Positions 1 through 8,496 of a stretch of DNA of 64,000 nt are shown one piece after another. Position 1 is the stretch's first letter, and each line of letters begins with the position of its first letter. The notes below the pieces were generated by a model. The model saw only the letters and a program-made list of their open reading frames with translations. It had not been told where the DNA came from and did no database searches. Both the position numbers and the translations under genes were made by a program. Source of the stretch: Pseudomonas laurylsulfatiphila (GTDB taxonomy: Bacteria > Pseudomonadota > Gammaproteobacteria > Pseudomonadales > Pseudomonadaceae); contig NZ_NIRS01000002.1 of NCBI RefSeq assembly GCF_002934665.1, forward strand, positions 496,001-560,000. The letters run 5' to 3'.

Positions 1-801
1 GTATTTCTGGTCCACACCTTCACCACCGACACACCCTTCATCAGCCCGAAGCTGTTCAAGGACCGCAATTTTTCGATCAGCGTCGTGTTTATTTTTATCG
101 TCGGCATCACCTACCTGGCCTCGCTGGCGCTGATGACCCCTTACCTGCAAACCCTGATGGGCTATCCGGTACTGACCGCCGGCATGGTGATGGGCCCCCG
201 TGGCCTGGGCACGATGCTGACCATGTTCCTCGCCGGCCGCCTGTTGGGCAAAGTCGATACCCGCCTGTTACTGCTGATTGGCCTGGGCTTGTCCGCACTG
301 TCGATGGGGCTGATGACCGGCTGGACGCCGGATGTGTCGATGCAAACCGTCATCTGGGTCGGCTTCATCCAGGGCACCAGCCTGGGCATGCTGTTCGTGC
401 CTTTGACCACGGTTGCCTTCGCGACCCTGCCCGCCTCCTTGCGCGCCGAAGGCACCGGGCTTTACAGCCTGTCGCGCAACGTCGGGTCCAGTGTCGGGAT
501 CTCAATTGTCACCGTGCTGCTGACCCAGAACATCCAGGCCAACCACGAGCAGATCGGCGCCTACGTCACGCCCTTCAACCGCGCCTTCGACGCAGGGTCG
601 ATCAAGAATTACCTGGACCCGATGGCCGCGCCCGGCCGCGCCGCCCTGGACGCGTTGGTCAATGTGCAAGCCAGCTGGGTCGCCTACGTGAACGACTTCA
701 AGCTGCTGATGCTGTTGTCACTGGCGGTGATGCCGTTGTTGCTGATTATCAAGACCCCAAAAGCCCAGGCACATGAAGAGCCGGGACCGGTCATGGAGTA
801 A
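1..801 (+). CDS. MFS multidrug exporter, DHA2/EmrB type (5' end outside window)
   Basis: The reading frame is open from the first base, so this is the C-terminal part (about 266 residues) of a larger transporter. It shows long hydrophobic helices, the membrane-entry text SLALMTPYLQTLMGYPVLTAG and the G-rich helix RGLGTMLTMFLAGRL that are typical of the second half of 14-helix EmrB/QacA drug:proton antiporters, then a last helix near residues 235-255 and a short charged cytoplasmic tail. EmrB proteins usually pair with an EmrA membrane-fusion protein upstream, which would lie outside the window. An internal ATG at 85 is not the real start because homologous sequence continues upstream of it. 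Substrate cannot be told from sequence. Confidence 0.85.
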   Translation, partial: VFLVHTFTTDTPFISPKLFKDRNFSISVVFIFIVGITYLASLALMTPYLQTLMGYPVLTAGMVMGPRGLGTMLTMFLAGRLLGKVDTRLLLLIGLGLSALSMGLMTGWTPDVSMQTVIWVGFIQGTSLGMLFVPLTTVAFATLPASLRAEGTGLYSLSRNVGSSVGISIVTVLLTQNIQANHEQIGAYVTPFNRAFDAGSIKNYLDPMAAPGRAALDALVNVQASWVAYVNDFKLLMLLSLAVMPLLLIIKTPKAQAHEEPGPVME

Positions 802-874
802 TCCCGGATCAACACGCAACCGCCCGCGACGACTAAGCTTTTGTAACCTCACCTCGTCCCTCAAGGAGCTATCC

Positions 875-2152
875 ATGAGTGCCGCTGCCCTGTCCGAACT
901 CGATGCCGCCCTGCCCGGCCTGACCCGCAAGATCCGCGTGCTCGATGCGCTGTCCTGGCCCGATGGCGTCGAGGAGGACTTCCTGGCGAAATGGCGCAGC
1001 GGGCGCGCCACGCTGCCCAATGTCAAGTTGCAGCCCCGCGACCACAGCGCCGACATCGCCGCCCTGGAAACCTTTATCAGCCATTGCGATGTGGGGCATC
1101 CGGCCGGGAATTTCCTGGCCCTGACCGCCCGTAGCTATGCCACGGCCGGGCACATGCTGGGGGCCATGGGGACTCCCGCCTTTACCCAATACTCGTCAGC
1201 GCTGTACCGGCGTCCGGACTTCTATTATTCGCGCCTGCAGCTGAGCATGCTCGACGCGGCCCGATTCTTCCTCCAGACCACCGACGCCCTGCTCGGGGGT
1301 GCACGCATTCCACCCAGCCCCGCCGAGATTCCGGCCAAAGTGTTCGCCGCCTGGATTCAACCGGAACTGGACCGTTTCTTCGGCGCCGGGCAGATCACGG
1401 TCGTGCTCGATCCGAACCTGGCCGCCAAGGCCATCGCCGGATCGAGCCGCATTCGCCTGCGGGCCAGTGCGCTGTTCACGGAGCTGGACAAGCATCAGCT
1501 GTTGCAACATGAGGCCTTCGTGCATGTCGCCACCGCACAGAACGGCGCGCGGCAGCCCAACCTCACCAGCCTGGGCCTGGGCGCACCGCGCACAACCCAG
1601 ACCCAGGAGGGCATTGCCACCCTGGCCGAACTGTTCACCGGCAGCATGGACATCAACCGCCTGCGTCGCCTGGCCCTGCGCGTGCTGGCGGTCCAGCAGG
1701 CGCTGGAAGGCGCCGACTTCATCCAGGTGTTCGAAGGTTTTCTGGCGGCCGGGCAGACGCAAGAGGAATCCTTCCGCTCAACCCAACGGGTGTTCCGCGG
1801 TGCCGATCTGCGGGGCGGTTCAGCGTTTACCAAGGATGCCGCTTACCTGACCGGGCTGCTCGGCGTCCACACCCTGCTGCGCATTGCAATCCGCGATAAC
1901 CGGCCGGAACTGATCGGGCATTTGTTTGCAGGGCGCCTCAGCCTGGCGGACACCGTGCGCCTGGCGCCACTGTTCGAGTCCGGCTGGCTCAAGGGACCGA
2001 CCTACCTTCCGGCCTGGGCCTCTGATCTGCGTCTGCTGGCGGCCAACCTGGCCTTCTCCGCGTTCATTTCCCGGATCAGGCTGGATGTACTGGACCTGGA
2101 CGTGTTCATGGCATTTGCCGAAGAACACGAAAGCGATGCCAGCGCACACTGA
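875..2152 (+). CDS. QEGLA-motif (DUF1704/MATCAP-like) putative zinc peptidase
   Basis: This 425-residue protein belongs to the flavohemoglobin expression-modulating QEGLA-motif family (DUF1704). The start at 875 has an AAGGAG 7 bases upstream; an in-frame upstream ATG at 773 lies inside the MFS gene and has no such site. Key residues are a HEAFVH (HExxxH) motif at 212-217 and the family motif QEG at 244-246 within QEGIATLAE. In the related eukaryotic tubulin carboxypeptidases (MATCAP) an HExxxH motif and a downstream glutamate bind zinc, so a metallopeptidase role is a reasonable inference. The bacterial substrate is unknown. No signal peptide is visible, so it is probably cytoplasmic. It may be transcribed with the preceding exporter gene. 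Confidence 0.85.
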   Translation: MSAAALSELDAALPGLTRKIRVLDALSWPDGVEEDFLAKWRSGRATLPNVKLQPRDHSADIAALETFISHCDVGHPAGNFLALTARSYATAGHMLGAMGTPAFTQYSSALYRRPDFYYSRLQLSMLDAARFFLQTTDALLGGARIPPSPAEIPAKVFAAWIQPELDRFFGAGQITVVLDPNLAAKAIAGSSRIRLRASALFTELDKHQLLQHEAFVHVATAQNGARQPNLTSLGLGAPRTTQTQEGIATLAELFTGSMDINRLRRLALRVLAVQQALEGADFIQVFEGFLAAGQTQEESFRSTQRVFRGADLRGGSAFTKDAAYLTGLLGVHTLLRIAIRDNRPELIGHLFAGRLSLADTVRLAPLFESGWLKGPTYLPAWASDLRLLAANLAFSAFISRIRLDVLDLDVFMAFAEEHESDASAH

Positions 2153-2324
2153 TCAGAATCAGGACCTGGATCACAGCGTTTCAAAGCCAGCCGGGGTCCT
2201 TCAAATGAGCTGCTACCATTAGGAAGCGGTGTCAAGGCGCAGCTCTGTGGCTTGCAGAGTCGGCTTTCACCTGCCACGGATTGATCCACTCATTTCAAGC
2301 CTGCCTGACCACATGGGGGGTGCA

Positions 2325-3893
2325 ATGCACATTCCATTACTTTACGCGTTGTCGGCCGTACTGTTGTTGAGCGGATCTTCCAGCCTGGCACTGGGTGCGA
2401 ATGAGACCGCTGCCGCACCCGCCCCGGTTCCGGCACCCGCCGCAGCCCCCGCACCGGCTAGCGCGCCCACTGCAGCGCCCGCCGCCCAAGTGACGAAGGA
2501 TCCGGTGTTTAACCAGGAACAGCTGGATCAGATGCTGGCGCCCATTGCGCTTTACCCGGACCCTCTGTTTGCACAGGTGCTGATGGCCACCACCTACCCC
2601 GGGGAAGTCGGCGAGGCCGTCAGCTGGTCCAAAGCGCACCCGGACGCCAAGGGTGACGACGCGGTCAAACAGGTGGCGAACCAGCCCTGGGACCCGAGCG
2701 TGCAGGCACTGGTCGCCTTCCCGCAGGTTCTGGCAACGCTGGGGCAGGACCCCGTCTGGGTGCAACGCCTGGGTGACGCCTTCCTGGCGCAGCCCGACGA
2801 TGTCATGGAAAGCGCGCAACGCTTGCGGCGCCAGGCACAGGCAGCCGGCAATCTGCAGAGCAACCAGTATCAGAACGTGACGATCCAGAATGTCGCGGCG
2901 CCAGCACCTGCAACCACGAATGCGGCACCGGCACCGGCACCGGCGCCAGCGCCTGCTGCGGAACCGGCGCCGGCCAGCAGCTCCACCATCATCATTCAGC
3001 CTGCCGATCCGCAGGTGGTGTACGTCCCCACGTATAACCCGACAACCACCTACGGTACCTGGCCTTACCCGGCGTCGCCGCCGGCGTACTATCCACCGCC
3101 ACCGGCCTATTACCCGGGTCAGGCCCTGATGGCCGGACTCGCGTTTGGCGCCGGTGTGGCGATCGTTGGATCGTTGTGGGGTGAATGTGACTGGGGCAAC
3201 AACGACGTCGACATCGACGTCAATCGCTACAACAACATCAACGGCAACAACCGGATCACCAACAACAAATGGCAGCACAACCCGGTGCACCGCAATGGCG
3301 TGCCCTACCGAGACAATGCGAGCCGCGCACAGTACGGCCGCCAACTCAACGGTGCCAACCAGCGTGAAGCCTATCGCGGGGACACTGCCCAGCGCGCCCA
3401 GGCTCGTGAAAATGCCCGCAGTTCAATGGACAAGCACGGTATCGAACGCCCCGCCACCAGCAACCGCGAAGCCCGTGATCAAACGCGCAAACTCCAGTCC
3501 GGGGCCGCGGACGGCAATCGGGTACAGGCTGGTGCGGACAGGCCCAGGGCGGCTGACAGAGGCCAGGGTACCGCCAGAAATACCCGGGAAAATCAGCAGC
3601 CCAGGCCCCAGGCCCGCCAGGAACCCAGAAACCAGACCGCCCAGTTGAACCAGCGCAGGGAAGGCGCCGCGCAGACGCGGCAGGCGCCGAACAAACGACC
3701 GGCCGCCAGTGCCGGCAGTGCCCGCAACAATGCGTTCGCCGGCGCACGCTCACCGTCCCAGGCCAACGTCCAGGCCAATCGTGGCCGGGCCAGCCAGGCA
3801 TCCGCCCATCGCCCCAGTGCCGCCCGCTCGGCCGGTCACCAGGTCAGTCGGCCGTCCAATCCACCAGCGCGTCAAAGGGGGGGCCGTCGTTGA
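2325..3893 (+). CDS. Exported DUF3300 protein
   Basis: An N-terminal signal peptide (MHIPLLYALSAVLLLSGSSS..) is followed by an Ala/Pro-rich linker (about residues 25-55), the DUF3300 domain (about 55-165, containing LAPIALYPDPLFAQVLMA and WDPSVQALVAFPQVL), a second Ala/Pro linker, a Tyr/Pro stretch, one hydrophobic glycine-rich segment (ALMAGLAFGAGVAIVGSLWG), then an Asn-rich and finally a long Arg/Gln/Ala-rich disordered tail. The start at 2325 is chosen because a G-rich ribosome site sits just upstream; 2313 is an alternative. It overlaps the next gene, a DUF2950 protein. These two families often occur together in proteobacteria. Molecular function is unknown; an envelope location is inferred. 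Confidence 0.88.
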   Translation: MHIPLLYALSAVLLLSGSSSLALGANETAAAPAPVPAPAAAPAPASAPTAAPAAQVTKDPVFNQEQLDQMLAPIALYPDPLFAQVLMATTYPGEVGEAVSWSKAHPDAKGDDAVKQVANQPWDPSVQALVAFPQVLATLGQDPVWVQRLGDAFLAQPDDVMESAQRLRRQAQAAGNLQSNQYQNVTIQNVAAPAPATTNAAPAPAPAPAPAAEPAPASSSTIIIQPADPQVVYVPTYNPTTTYGTWPYPASPPAYYPPPPAYYPGQALMAGLAFGAGVAIVGSLWGECDWGNNDVDIDVNRYNNINGNNRITNNKWQHNPVHRNGVPYRDNASRAQYGRQLNGANQREAYRGDTAQRAQARENARSSMDKHGIERPATSNREARDQTRKLQSGAADGNRVQAGADRPRAADRGQGTARNTRENQQPRPQARQEPRNQTAQLNQRREGAAQTRQAPNKRPAASAGSARNNAFAGARSPSQANVQANRGRASQASAHRPSAARSAGHQVSRPSNPPARQRGGRR

Positions 3894-4813
3894 AAAACCA
3901 TCCTCGAATGAAAGGACTCATGGGCTTGCTGCCTCCTGTCCTTGCGGTAGCTGCCGGCTTGCTTTGGTCATGCATGGCGACGGCGCAGCAAGCCTTTCCA
4001 ACACCGGAAAAGGCTGCAGAAGCCTTGGTCCAGGCACTGGGTACGGAACACGCCGACCAGGCACGCCTGACGGAACTGCTCGGTAGTGACTGGCACAACT
4101 ACATCCCGCGTGAAGGCGTGCAGCGCAAAGACGTCGATGCGTTTTTGCAGCAGTACCGCGAGCAACACCACATTGAAAAAAGCGGTGACGACAAGGGCAT
4201 CCTGGCGGTCGGCCCCGAGAACTGGACACTGCCGATCCCCTTGGTCAAAGTGGCGAGCGGCTGGCGCTTCGACATGAAGGCCGGCAGTGCCGAGATCCGC
4301 GCACGCGAGATCGGCCGCAATGAACTCGACGCGGTGCAATCGGTGCTGGCCTATCACGACGCGCAGATGGACTATGCGTCAGTCGATCGGGACGGTGATG
4401 GCGCACTCGAGTATGCGCAGAAAATCTTCAGCACCCCCGGCAAGCACGACGGACTCTATTGGGCACCAGACGATAGCGGCCAGATCAGCCCGCTGGGGCC
4501 TTCGTTCGGCAAAGCCATTGCCGACGAAGAATGGCATGGCTACCGCTTCCGCATCCTTCATGGCCAGGGGCCGTCGGCACCGGGTGGTGCCTACAGCTAC
4601 CTCATCGGTGACAAGATGAGCCGCGGCTTTGCCCTGATCGCCTGGCCGGCGAAATACAACGACACCGGGGTGATGAGCTTCATGATCAGCCACGAAGGCC
4701 AGGTGTTCGAAAAAGACCTGGGCCCCGAAGGTGAAAAACTGGCGCTGGCGATGAAGCGCTTTGACCCGGATGACAGCTGGCAAGAGGTGGCGGCAGATCA
4801 GGATCAGGAGTAG
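3890..4813 (+). CDS. Exported DUF2950 protein
   Basis: The protein has a signal peptide (GLLPPVLAVAAGLLWSCMATAQQ) and the DUF2950 fold signature: FPTPEKAAEALVQAL, DWHNYIPREG, a DRDGDGALEYAQ acidic loop and a late GFALIAWPAKYNDTGVMSFM block. TTG at 3890 overlaps the DUF3300 stop by four bases (TTGA) behind an AAAGGGGGGG stretch, indicating translational coupling; ATG at 3908 is the alternative start and gives an ordinary signal peptide. It forms a two-gene unit with the DUF3300 gene and ends at a strong hairpin. The DRDGDG loop could bind a divalent cation, but that is a guess. Function is unknown. Confidence 0.88.
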   Translation: MKNHPRMKGLMGLLPPVLAVAAGLLWSCMATAQQAFPTPEKAAEALVQALGTEHADQARLTELLGSDWHNYIPREGVQRKDVDAFLQQYREQHHIEKSGDDKGILAVGPENWTLPIPLVKVASGWRFDMKAGSAEIRAREIGRNELDAVQSVLAYHDAQMDYASVDRDGDGALEYAQKIFSTPGKHDGLYWAPDDSGQISPLGPSFGKAIADEEWHGYRFRILHGQGPSAPGGAYSYLIGDKMSRGFALIAWPAKYNDTGVMSFMISHEGQVFEKDLGPEGEKLALAMKRFDPDDSWQEVAADQDQE

Positions 4814-4835
4814 CCCGCAGCAACCTGCTGCGGGC
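4813..4835. terminator. Bidirectional hairpin between convergent genes
   Basis: A perfect 10-bp stem (GCCCGCAGCA / TGCTGCGGGC) with a 3-base loop starts at the last base of the DUF2950 stop codon and lies 9 bases beyond the stop of the opposing GNAT gene. It has no strong T-tract, but the position between convergent genes fits a shared terminator. Confidence 0.7.
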
Positions 4836-4843
4836 TTGCAGAA

Positions 4844-5347
4844 CTATTGAAACGACAGGACGAATCGCTCTTCCCTGCCCGTGCTGTCGTCACGGCAAGG
4901 CTGCTCAAGCTTGAATCCGCACCGGTCCAGTACCTTTCTGGAGCCCAGGTTTTCCCTGTAGGCATAGCCCACCAGTTGCGCCAGTCCCCAGCGCACCCGT
5001 GCCTGCTGGATCAGATGCCTCAGTGCAAGAGTTGCCAACCCCTGCCCGCACGCGCGCTGATCGATCCGATAACCCACTTCGGCGGACCCCATCACCAGGT
5101 CGATGCTTTTCAGATTGGCTCGACCAACGATTGTCTGGCTTGAGTCCTCGATGACAAACGGGTGCCAGGCGCCGCTGGCTAAACCGGACAAATAGCTATC
5201 GATATGATCGACGACACCGCGCAACGAATAAAACGCAGGGTCGCGCGCATCGATATGCGATTCGAACCATTCACGGTTGCGGATTTCGAACGCCAGTAAA
5301 GCTTCAGTGTCAGTCTTTTTCAGCTCGCGAATGCTAAACGATTCCAT
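4844..5347 (-). CDS. GNAT N-acetyltransferase, RimJ/RimL type
   Basis: This 167-residue protein carries the acetyl-CoA-dependent GNAT fold: SIRELKKTDTEALLAF at the N terminus, EVGYRIDQRACGQGLATLAL (the Q/RxxGxG/A acetyl-CoA loop near residues 102-114) and a C-terminal GSRKVLDRCGFKLE motif typical of ribosomal-protein-type acetyltransferases. The start at 5347 follows AAAGGAG by 9 bases; the upstream in-frame ATG at 5356 abuts that site. It is divergent from arsR and so shares that intergenic region, but nothing shows an arsenic role. The substrate is not identifiable. Confidence 0.87.
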   Translation of the reverse strand: MESFSIRELKKTDTEALLAFEIRNREWFESHIDARDPAFYSLRGVVDHIDSYLSGLASGAWHPFVIEDSSQTIVGRANLKSIDLVMGSAEVGYRIDQRACGQGLATLALRHLIQQARVRWGLAQLVGYAYRENLGSRKVLDRCGFKLEQPCRDDSTGREERFVLSFQ

Positions 5348-5442
5348 GCACTGCATCTCCTTTGCCTTGTGTCGAAACAGCGCAAGTCTATCGCATACCT
5401 GAACCACCTTGCCCTTTTCGAGTGCGAGCGACTTGCTTACAA

Positions 5443-5476
5443 CATATGGATAAACGTATATTCGAATAACCATATG
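5443..5476. promoter_or_regulatory. Candidate ArsR operator (34-bp dyad)
   Basis: An imperfect palindrome with outer arms CATATGG (5443-5449) and CCATATG (5470-5476), centred on TATA at 5458-5461, with 13 of 17 positions pairing. It lies just upstream of arsR in the divergent arsR/GNAT spacer, where SmtB/ArsR repressors normally bind. Because it contains the upstream ATG at 5474, it supports translation from 5492. Binding is inferred from position and symmetry. Confidence 0.65.
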
Positions 5477-5491
5477 TACAGAGCCACGCCA

Positions 5492-5839
5492 ATGCTCAAC
5501 CCTGCCGCCGTATTCAAATGCCTGGCCGACGAAACCCGCGCCCGGGCCACTTTGCTCATCGCCCGTGAAGGCGAGTTATGCGTGTGTGAGCTGGTCTGTG
5601 CCCTGGACGATAGTCAGCCAAAAATTTCCCGCCATCTTGCCCAGCTTCGCGGATGCGGCCTGCTTCTGGACCGCCGCCAGGGGCAATGGGTGTATTACCG
5701 GCTCAACCCTGATCTGCCCGTGTGGGTTCGTGATGTTCTGCAGACCACGCTGGCAGCAAACGCCGACTGGCTCAAGGACAACAGCACCCGCCTGAACGCC
5801 ATGGGCGACCGCCCTCTCAACACTGCCGCCTGCTGCTGA
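5492..5839 (+). CDS. arsR: Arsenic-responsive repressor ArsR
   Basis: This 115-residue SmtB/ArsR-family repressor releases DNA when it binds arsenite. The winged-helix DNA-binding core is SQPKISRHLAQLRGCGLLLDRRQGQWVYYRL. The arsenite site is the ELCVCELVC motif with Cys30, Cys32 and Cys36 at the start of the recognition region, the classical E. coli-like ArsR1 arrangement; the protein also ends in a Cys-Cys pair. ATG 5492 is preferred over ATG 5474, which lies inside the operator dyad. It heads the arsRBCH operon, with arsB starting 24 bases downstream, and should be autoregulated. Confidence 0.95.
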   Translation: MLNPAAVFKCLADETRARATLLIAREGELCVCELVCALDDSQPKISRHLAQLRGCGLLLDRRQGQWVYYRLNPDLPVWVRDVLQTTLAANADWLKDNSTRLNAMGDRPLNTAACC

Positions 5840-5863
5840 CCCTTCAACCCGTCGAGAATCCAC

Positions 5864-7147
5864 ATGCTGACTGCGTTTTCCATTTTCCTGCTCACCATGG
5901 TGTTGGTCATCTGGCAACCCAAGGGTCTGGGCGTCGGTTGGAGCGCCTCCCTGGGCGCCGTTCTGGCCCTGCTGGCAGGCGTCGTGACGCTGCACGATAT
6001 TCCGCTGGTGTGGGCCATTGTCTGGAACGCCACCGCGACCTTCATCTCGCTGATCATCATCAGTCTGTTGCTCGATGAGGCCGGGTTCTTCCAGTGGGCC
6101 GCCTTGCATGTGGCACGCTGGGCCAAGGGTGACGGGCGACGCCTGTTCGTCTTCACGATACTGCTGGGGGCCGGCGTCTCCGCGTTGTTTGCCAATGACG
6201 GCGCCGCCCTGATCCTGACCCCCATCGTTGTTTCAATCCTGCTCGCACTGCGTTTTTCGCCAGCGTCCACCCTGGCGTTCGTCATGGCGGCCGGCTTTAT
6301 CGCCGACACGGCGAGCCTGCCCCTGGTGGTGTCCAACCTCGTCAACATCGTTTCGGCGGACTACTTCGACCTGGGGTTCGCCGAATACGCCGCCATCATG
6401 GTGCCGGTCAATCTGGTTGCCGTGGCGACCACCCTTGTGGTGCTCTACCGGTTTTTCCGCCGTGACATTCCCCGGCACTACGCGCTCGATGACGTGATGG
6501 ATCCGCGACGCGCCGTGCGTGATCCCCTGACCTTCCGCGTCGGCTGGATCGTTCTGGCCCTGTTGTTGGTCGGGCTGTTTGCCCTGGAGCCCCTGGGCAT
6601 TCCGGTCAGCGCCATCGCAGCCGTCTGTGCCGCGCTGCTGTTCGCCGTGGCGGCACGCGGGCATGTGATTTCCACCCGCCGGGTACTGCGTGAAGCGCCC
6701 TGGCAGGTCGTGATCTTTTCCCTGGGCATGTACCTGGTGGTGTACGGGCTGAAAAACGCCGGACTGACCACCTATATGACCATGGCGCTGAACCGCATGG
6801 CGGAGTTCGGCATCTGGGGCGCCGCGCTGGGCACCGGCCTGCTCACGGCCTTGCTGTCATCGGGCATGAACAACATGCCCACGGTGCTGGTGGGCGCACT
6901 GTCGATTCAAGCCAGTGACGCCACCGGCGTAGTGCGTGAAGCCATGATCTACGCCAATGTCATCGGCTCTGACCTGGGCCCCAAGATCACCCCCATCGGC
7001 AGCCTGGCCACCCTGCTCTGGCTGCATGTTCTGGAGCGCAAGGGCATCCGCATTACCTGGGGTTACTACTTCAAGGTTGGCGTGGTCCTGACGCTGCCGA
7101 TCCTGCTTATCACCTTGTCTGCCCTGGCCTTGCGCCTGAGCGTCTAG
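5864..7147 (+). CDS. arsB: Arsenite efflux pump ArsB
   Basis: This 427-residue inner-membrane protein of the ArsB/NhaD superfamily extrudes arsenite and antimonite. The normal ArsB length, about a dozen hydrophobic helices and conserved segments such as [21 protein letters not shown] and [25 protein letters not shown] identify it. No arsA ATPase is present, so it would work as a proton-coupled carrier. It is second in the arsRBCH operon, between the repressor and the arsenate reductase. Confidence 0.95.
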   Translation: MLTAFSIFLLTMVLVIWQPKGLGVGWSASLGAVLALLAGVVTLHDIPLVWAIVWNATATFISLIIISLLLDEAGFFQWAALHVARWAKGDGRRLFVFTILLGAGVSALFANDGAALILTPIVVSILLALRFSPASTLAFVMAAGFIADTASLPLVVSNLVNIVSADYFDLGFAEYAAIMVPVNLVAVATTLVVLYRFFRRDIPRHYALDDVMDPRRAVRDPLTFRVGWIVLALLLVGLFALEPLGIPVSAIAAVCAALLFAVAARGHVISTRRVLREAPWQVVIFSLGMYLVVYGLKNAGLTTYMTMALNRMAEFGIWGAALGTGLLTALLSSGMNNMPTVLVGALSIQASDATGVVREAMIYANVIGSDLGPKITPIGSLATLLWLHVLERKGIRITWGYYFKVGVVLTLPILLITLSALALRLSV

Positions 7148-7175
7148 CCCTGTGCGACCGTAAAGAGGAGTCACC

Positions 7176-7646
7176 ATGCGCGTTCTGTTTATGTGTACCG
7201 CCAACAGCTGTCGCAGCATCCTGTCCGAAGCCATGTTCAACCATCTCGCGCCAGAAGGCTTCGAGGCGATCAGCGCCGGCAGCTTCCCCAAGGGACAAGT
7301 GCTGCCCCGCAGCCTGAGCACCTTGCAAGAGGCCGGCATTGCCATCGACGGCTTGAGCAGCAAAGGCAACGAGGCTTTCGAAGCCAACCCGCCGGACATC
7401 GTCATCACGGTCTGCGACAAGGCTGCCGGCGAGGCGTGCCCGGTGTACTTCGGGCCGGCACTGAAAGCTCACTGGGGCCTGGAAGACCCCTCGGACATAA
7501 CGGGCGATGAGGCAAGGATAGCGGCGGCGTTCCACTCAACCCTGGCGCGCATCGAAACGCGCTGCCGGGCGTTCCTCGAACTGCCTTTTGCACAACTTGA
7601 CCGCGATGCATTGAAGCGCGAACTCGAACGCATCGGCACGCTTTGA
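7176..7646 (+). CDS. arsC: Arsenate reductase ArsC (low-molecular-weight phosphatase type)
   Basis: This 156-residue enzyme reduces arsenate to arsenite for export by ArsB. The N-terminal phosphatase-like P-loop is CTANSCR (Cys7 to Arg13, a CX5R motif) and Cys80 and Cys88 ([10 protein letters not shown]) match the resolving cysteine pair of thioredoxin-coupled ArsC enzymes, although glutathione-coupled relatives also exist. AAGAGGAG precedes the ATG by 7 bases. It is third in the arsenic operon, 28 bases after arsB and 11 bases before arsH. Confidence 0.95.
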   Translation: MRVLFMCTANSCRSILSEAMFNHLAPEGFEAISAGSFPKGQVLPRSLSTLQEAGIAIDGLSSKGNEAFEANPPDIVITVCDKAAGEACPVYFGPALKAHWGLEDPSDITGDEARIAAAFHSTLARIETRCRAFLELPFAQLDRDALKRELERIGTL

Positions 7647-7657
7647 ACGGAGCCCTT

Positions 7658-8353
7658 ATGACTCATTCCTTGCCCAATCTCGACACGGCACTGACCCCTC
7701 CCATCGCCCATGGACGCAACGACCAGCACAAGCCGCGCATCCTGTTGTTATACGGTTCGACTCGTGCGCGGTCGTTCAGTCGCCTGCTGGTCGAGGAAGC
7801 AGCCCGGTTGCTCGAACACTTCGGCGCCGAGACGCGGATCTTCAATCCATCAGGCCTGCCGCTGCCGGACGACGCGCCTTCCGATCACCCGAAAGTCCAG
7901 GAACTGCTCGAACTGATGCAGTGGTCTGAAGGACAGGTCTGGTGCTCGCCAGAGCGCCACGGCTCGATGTCTGCAGTGTTCAAGGCGCAAATCGACTGGG
8001 TGCCGTTGGCGTTGGGGGCCATTCGCCCAACCCAGGGTAAAACCCTCGCGGTCATGCAAGTCTGCGGCGGCTCCCAGTCCTTCAATGTGGTGAATCAGCT
8101 TCGTGTGCTGGGACGCTGGATGCGCATGTTCACCATCCCCAATCAATCTTCCGTGCCAAAGGCTTTTCTGGAGTTTGACGACGCCAATCGCATGAAACCC
8201 TCATCGCTGTACGACAGGGTCGTAGACGTCATGGAGGAGCTGGTGAAATTCACCCTGCTGCTACGGGATCGCCCCGACCTGGTTGACCGCTACTCGGAAC
8301 GCAAAGAGTCTGCGCAAGCGCTGACTCAGCGCGTGAATCAGCGGTCGATCTGA
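7658..8353 (+). CDS. arsH: Organoarsenical oxidase ArsH (NADPH-dependent FMN flavoprotein)
   Basis: This 231-residue flavodoxin-like protein has the FMN phosphate loop [21 protein letters not shown] and the ArsH signature blocks [20 protein letters not shown] and [20 protein letters not shown] sequence. Characterised ArsH proteins oxidise trivalent organoarsenicals to less toxic pentavalent forms using NADPH and FMN. Start ATG 7658 has a CGGAG site; an in-frame TTG at 7643 overlaps the arsC stop. It is the last gene of arsRBCH and is followed by a hairpin terminator. Confidence 0.93.
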   Translation: MTHSLPNLDTALTPPIAHGRNDQHKPRILLLYGSTRARSFSRLLVEEAARLLEHFGAETRIFNPSGLPLPDDAPSDHPKVQELLELMQWSEGQVWCSPERHGSMSAVFKAQIDWVPLALGAIRPTQGKTLAVMQVCGGSQSFNVVNQLRVLGRWMRMFTIPNQSSVPKAFLEFDDANRMKPSSLYDRVVDVMEELVKFTLLLRDRPDLVDRYSERKESAQALTQRVNQRSI

Positions 8354-8381
8354 CTTTGGAGATTTGGCTCGATAGCCGAAA

Positions 8382-8424
8382 AAAGTCGCAAACCCCATGA
8401 CGTTTCAGGGCTTGCGACTCTTTG
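8382..8424 (+). terminator. Terminator after arsH
   Basis: The stem AAAGTCGCAA / TTGCGACTCTTT encloses a loop with a further CCC/GGG pairing and runs into a short T-rich stretch. It lies 28 bases after the arsH stop and 70 bases before the end of a convergent gene, so it may act in both directions. Confidence 0.7.
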
Positions 8425-8496
8425 CCGATACGTCCCTCAAGCTCTCGGGACGTTTTCTACGGTATGCCTGCCGTGTTCATTGCCGAACGTGCAGGC

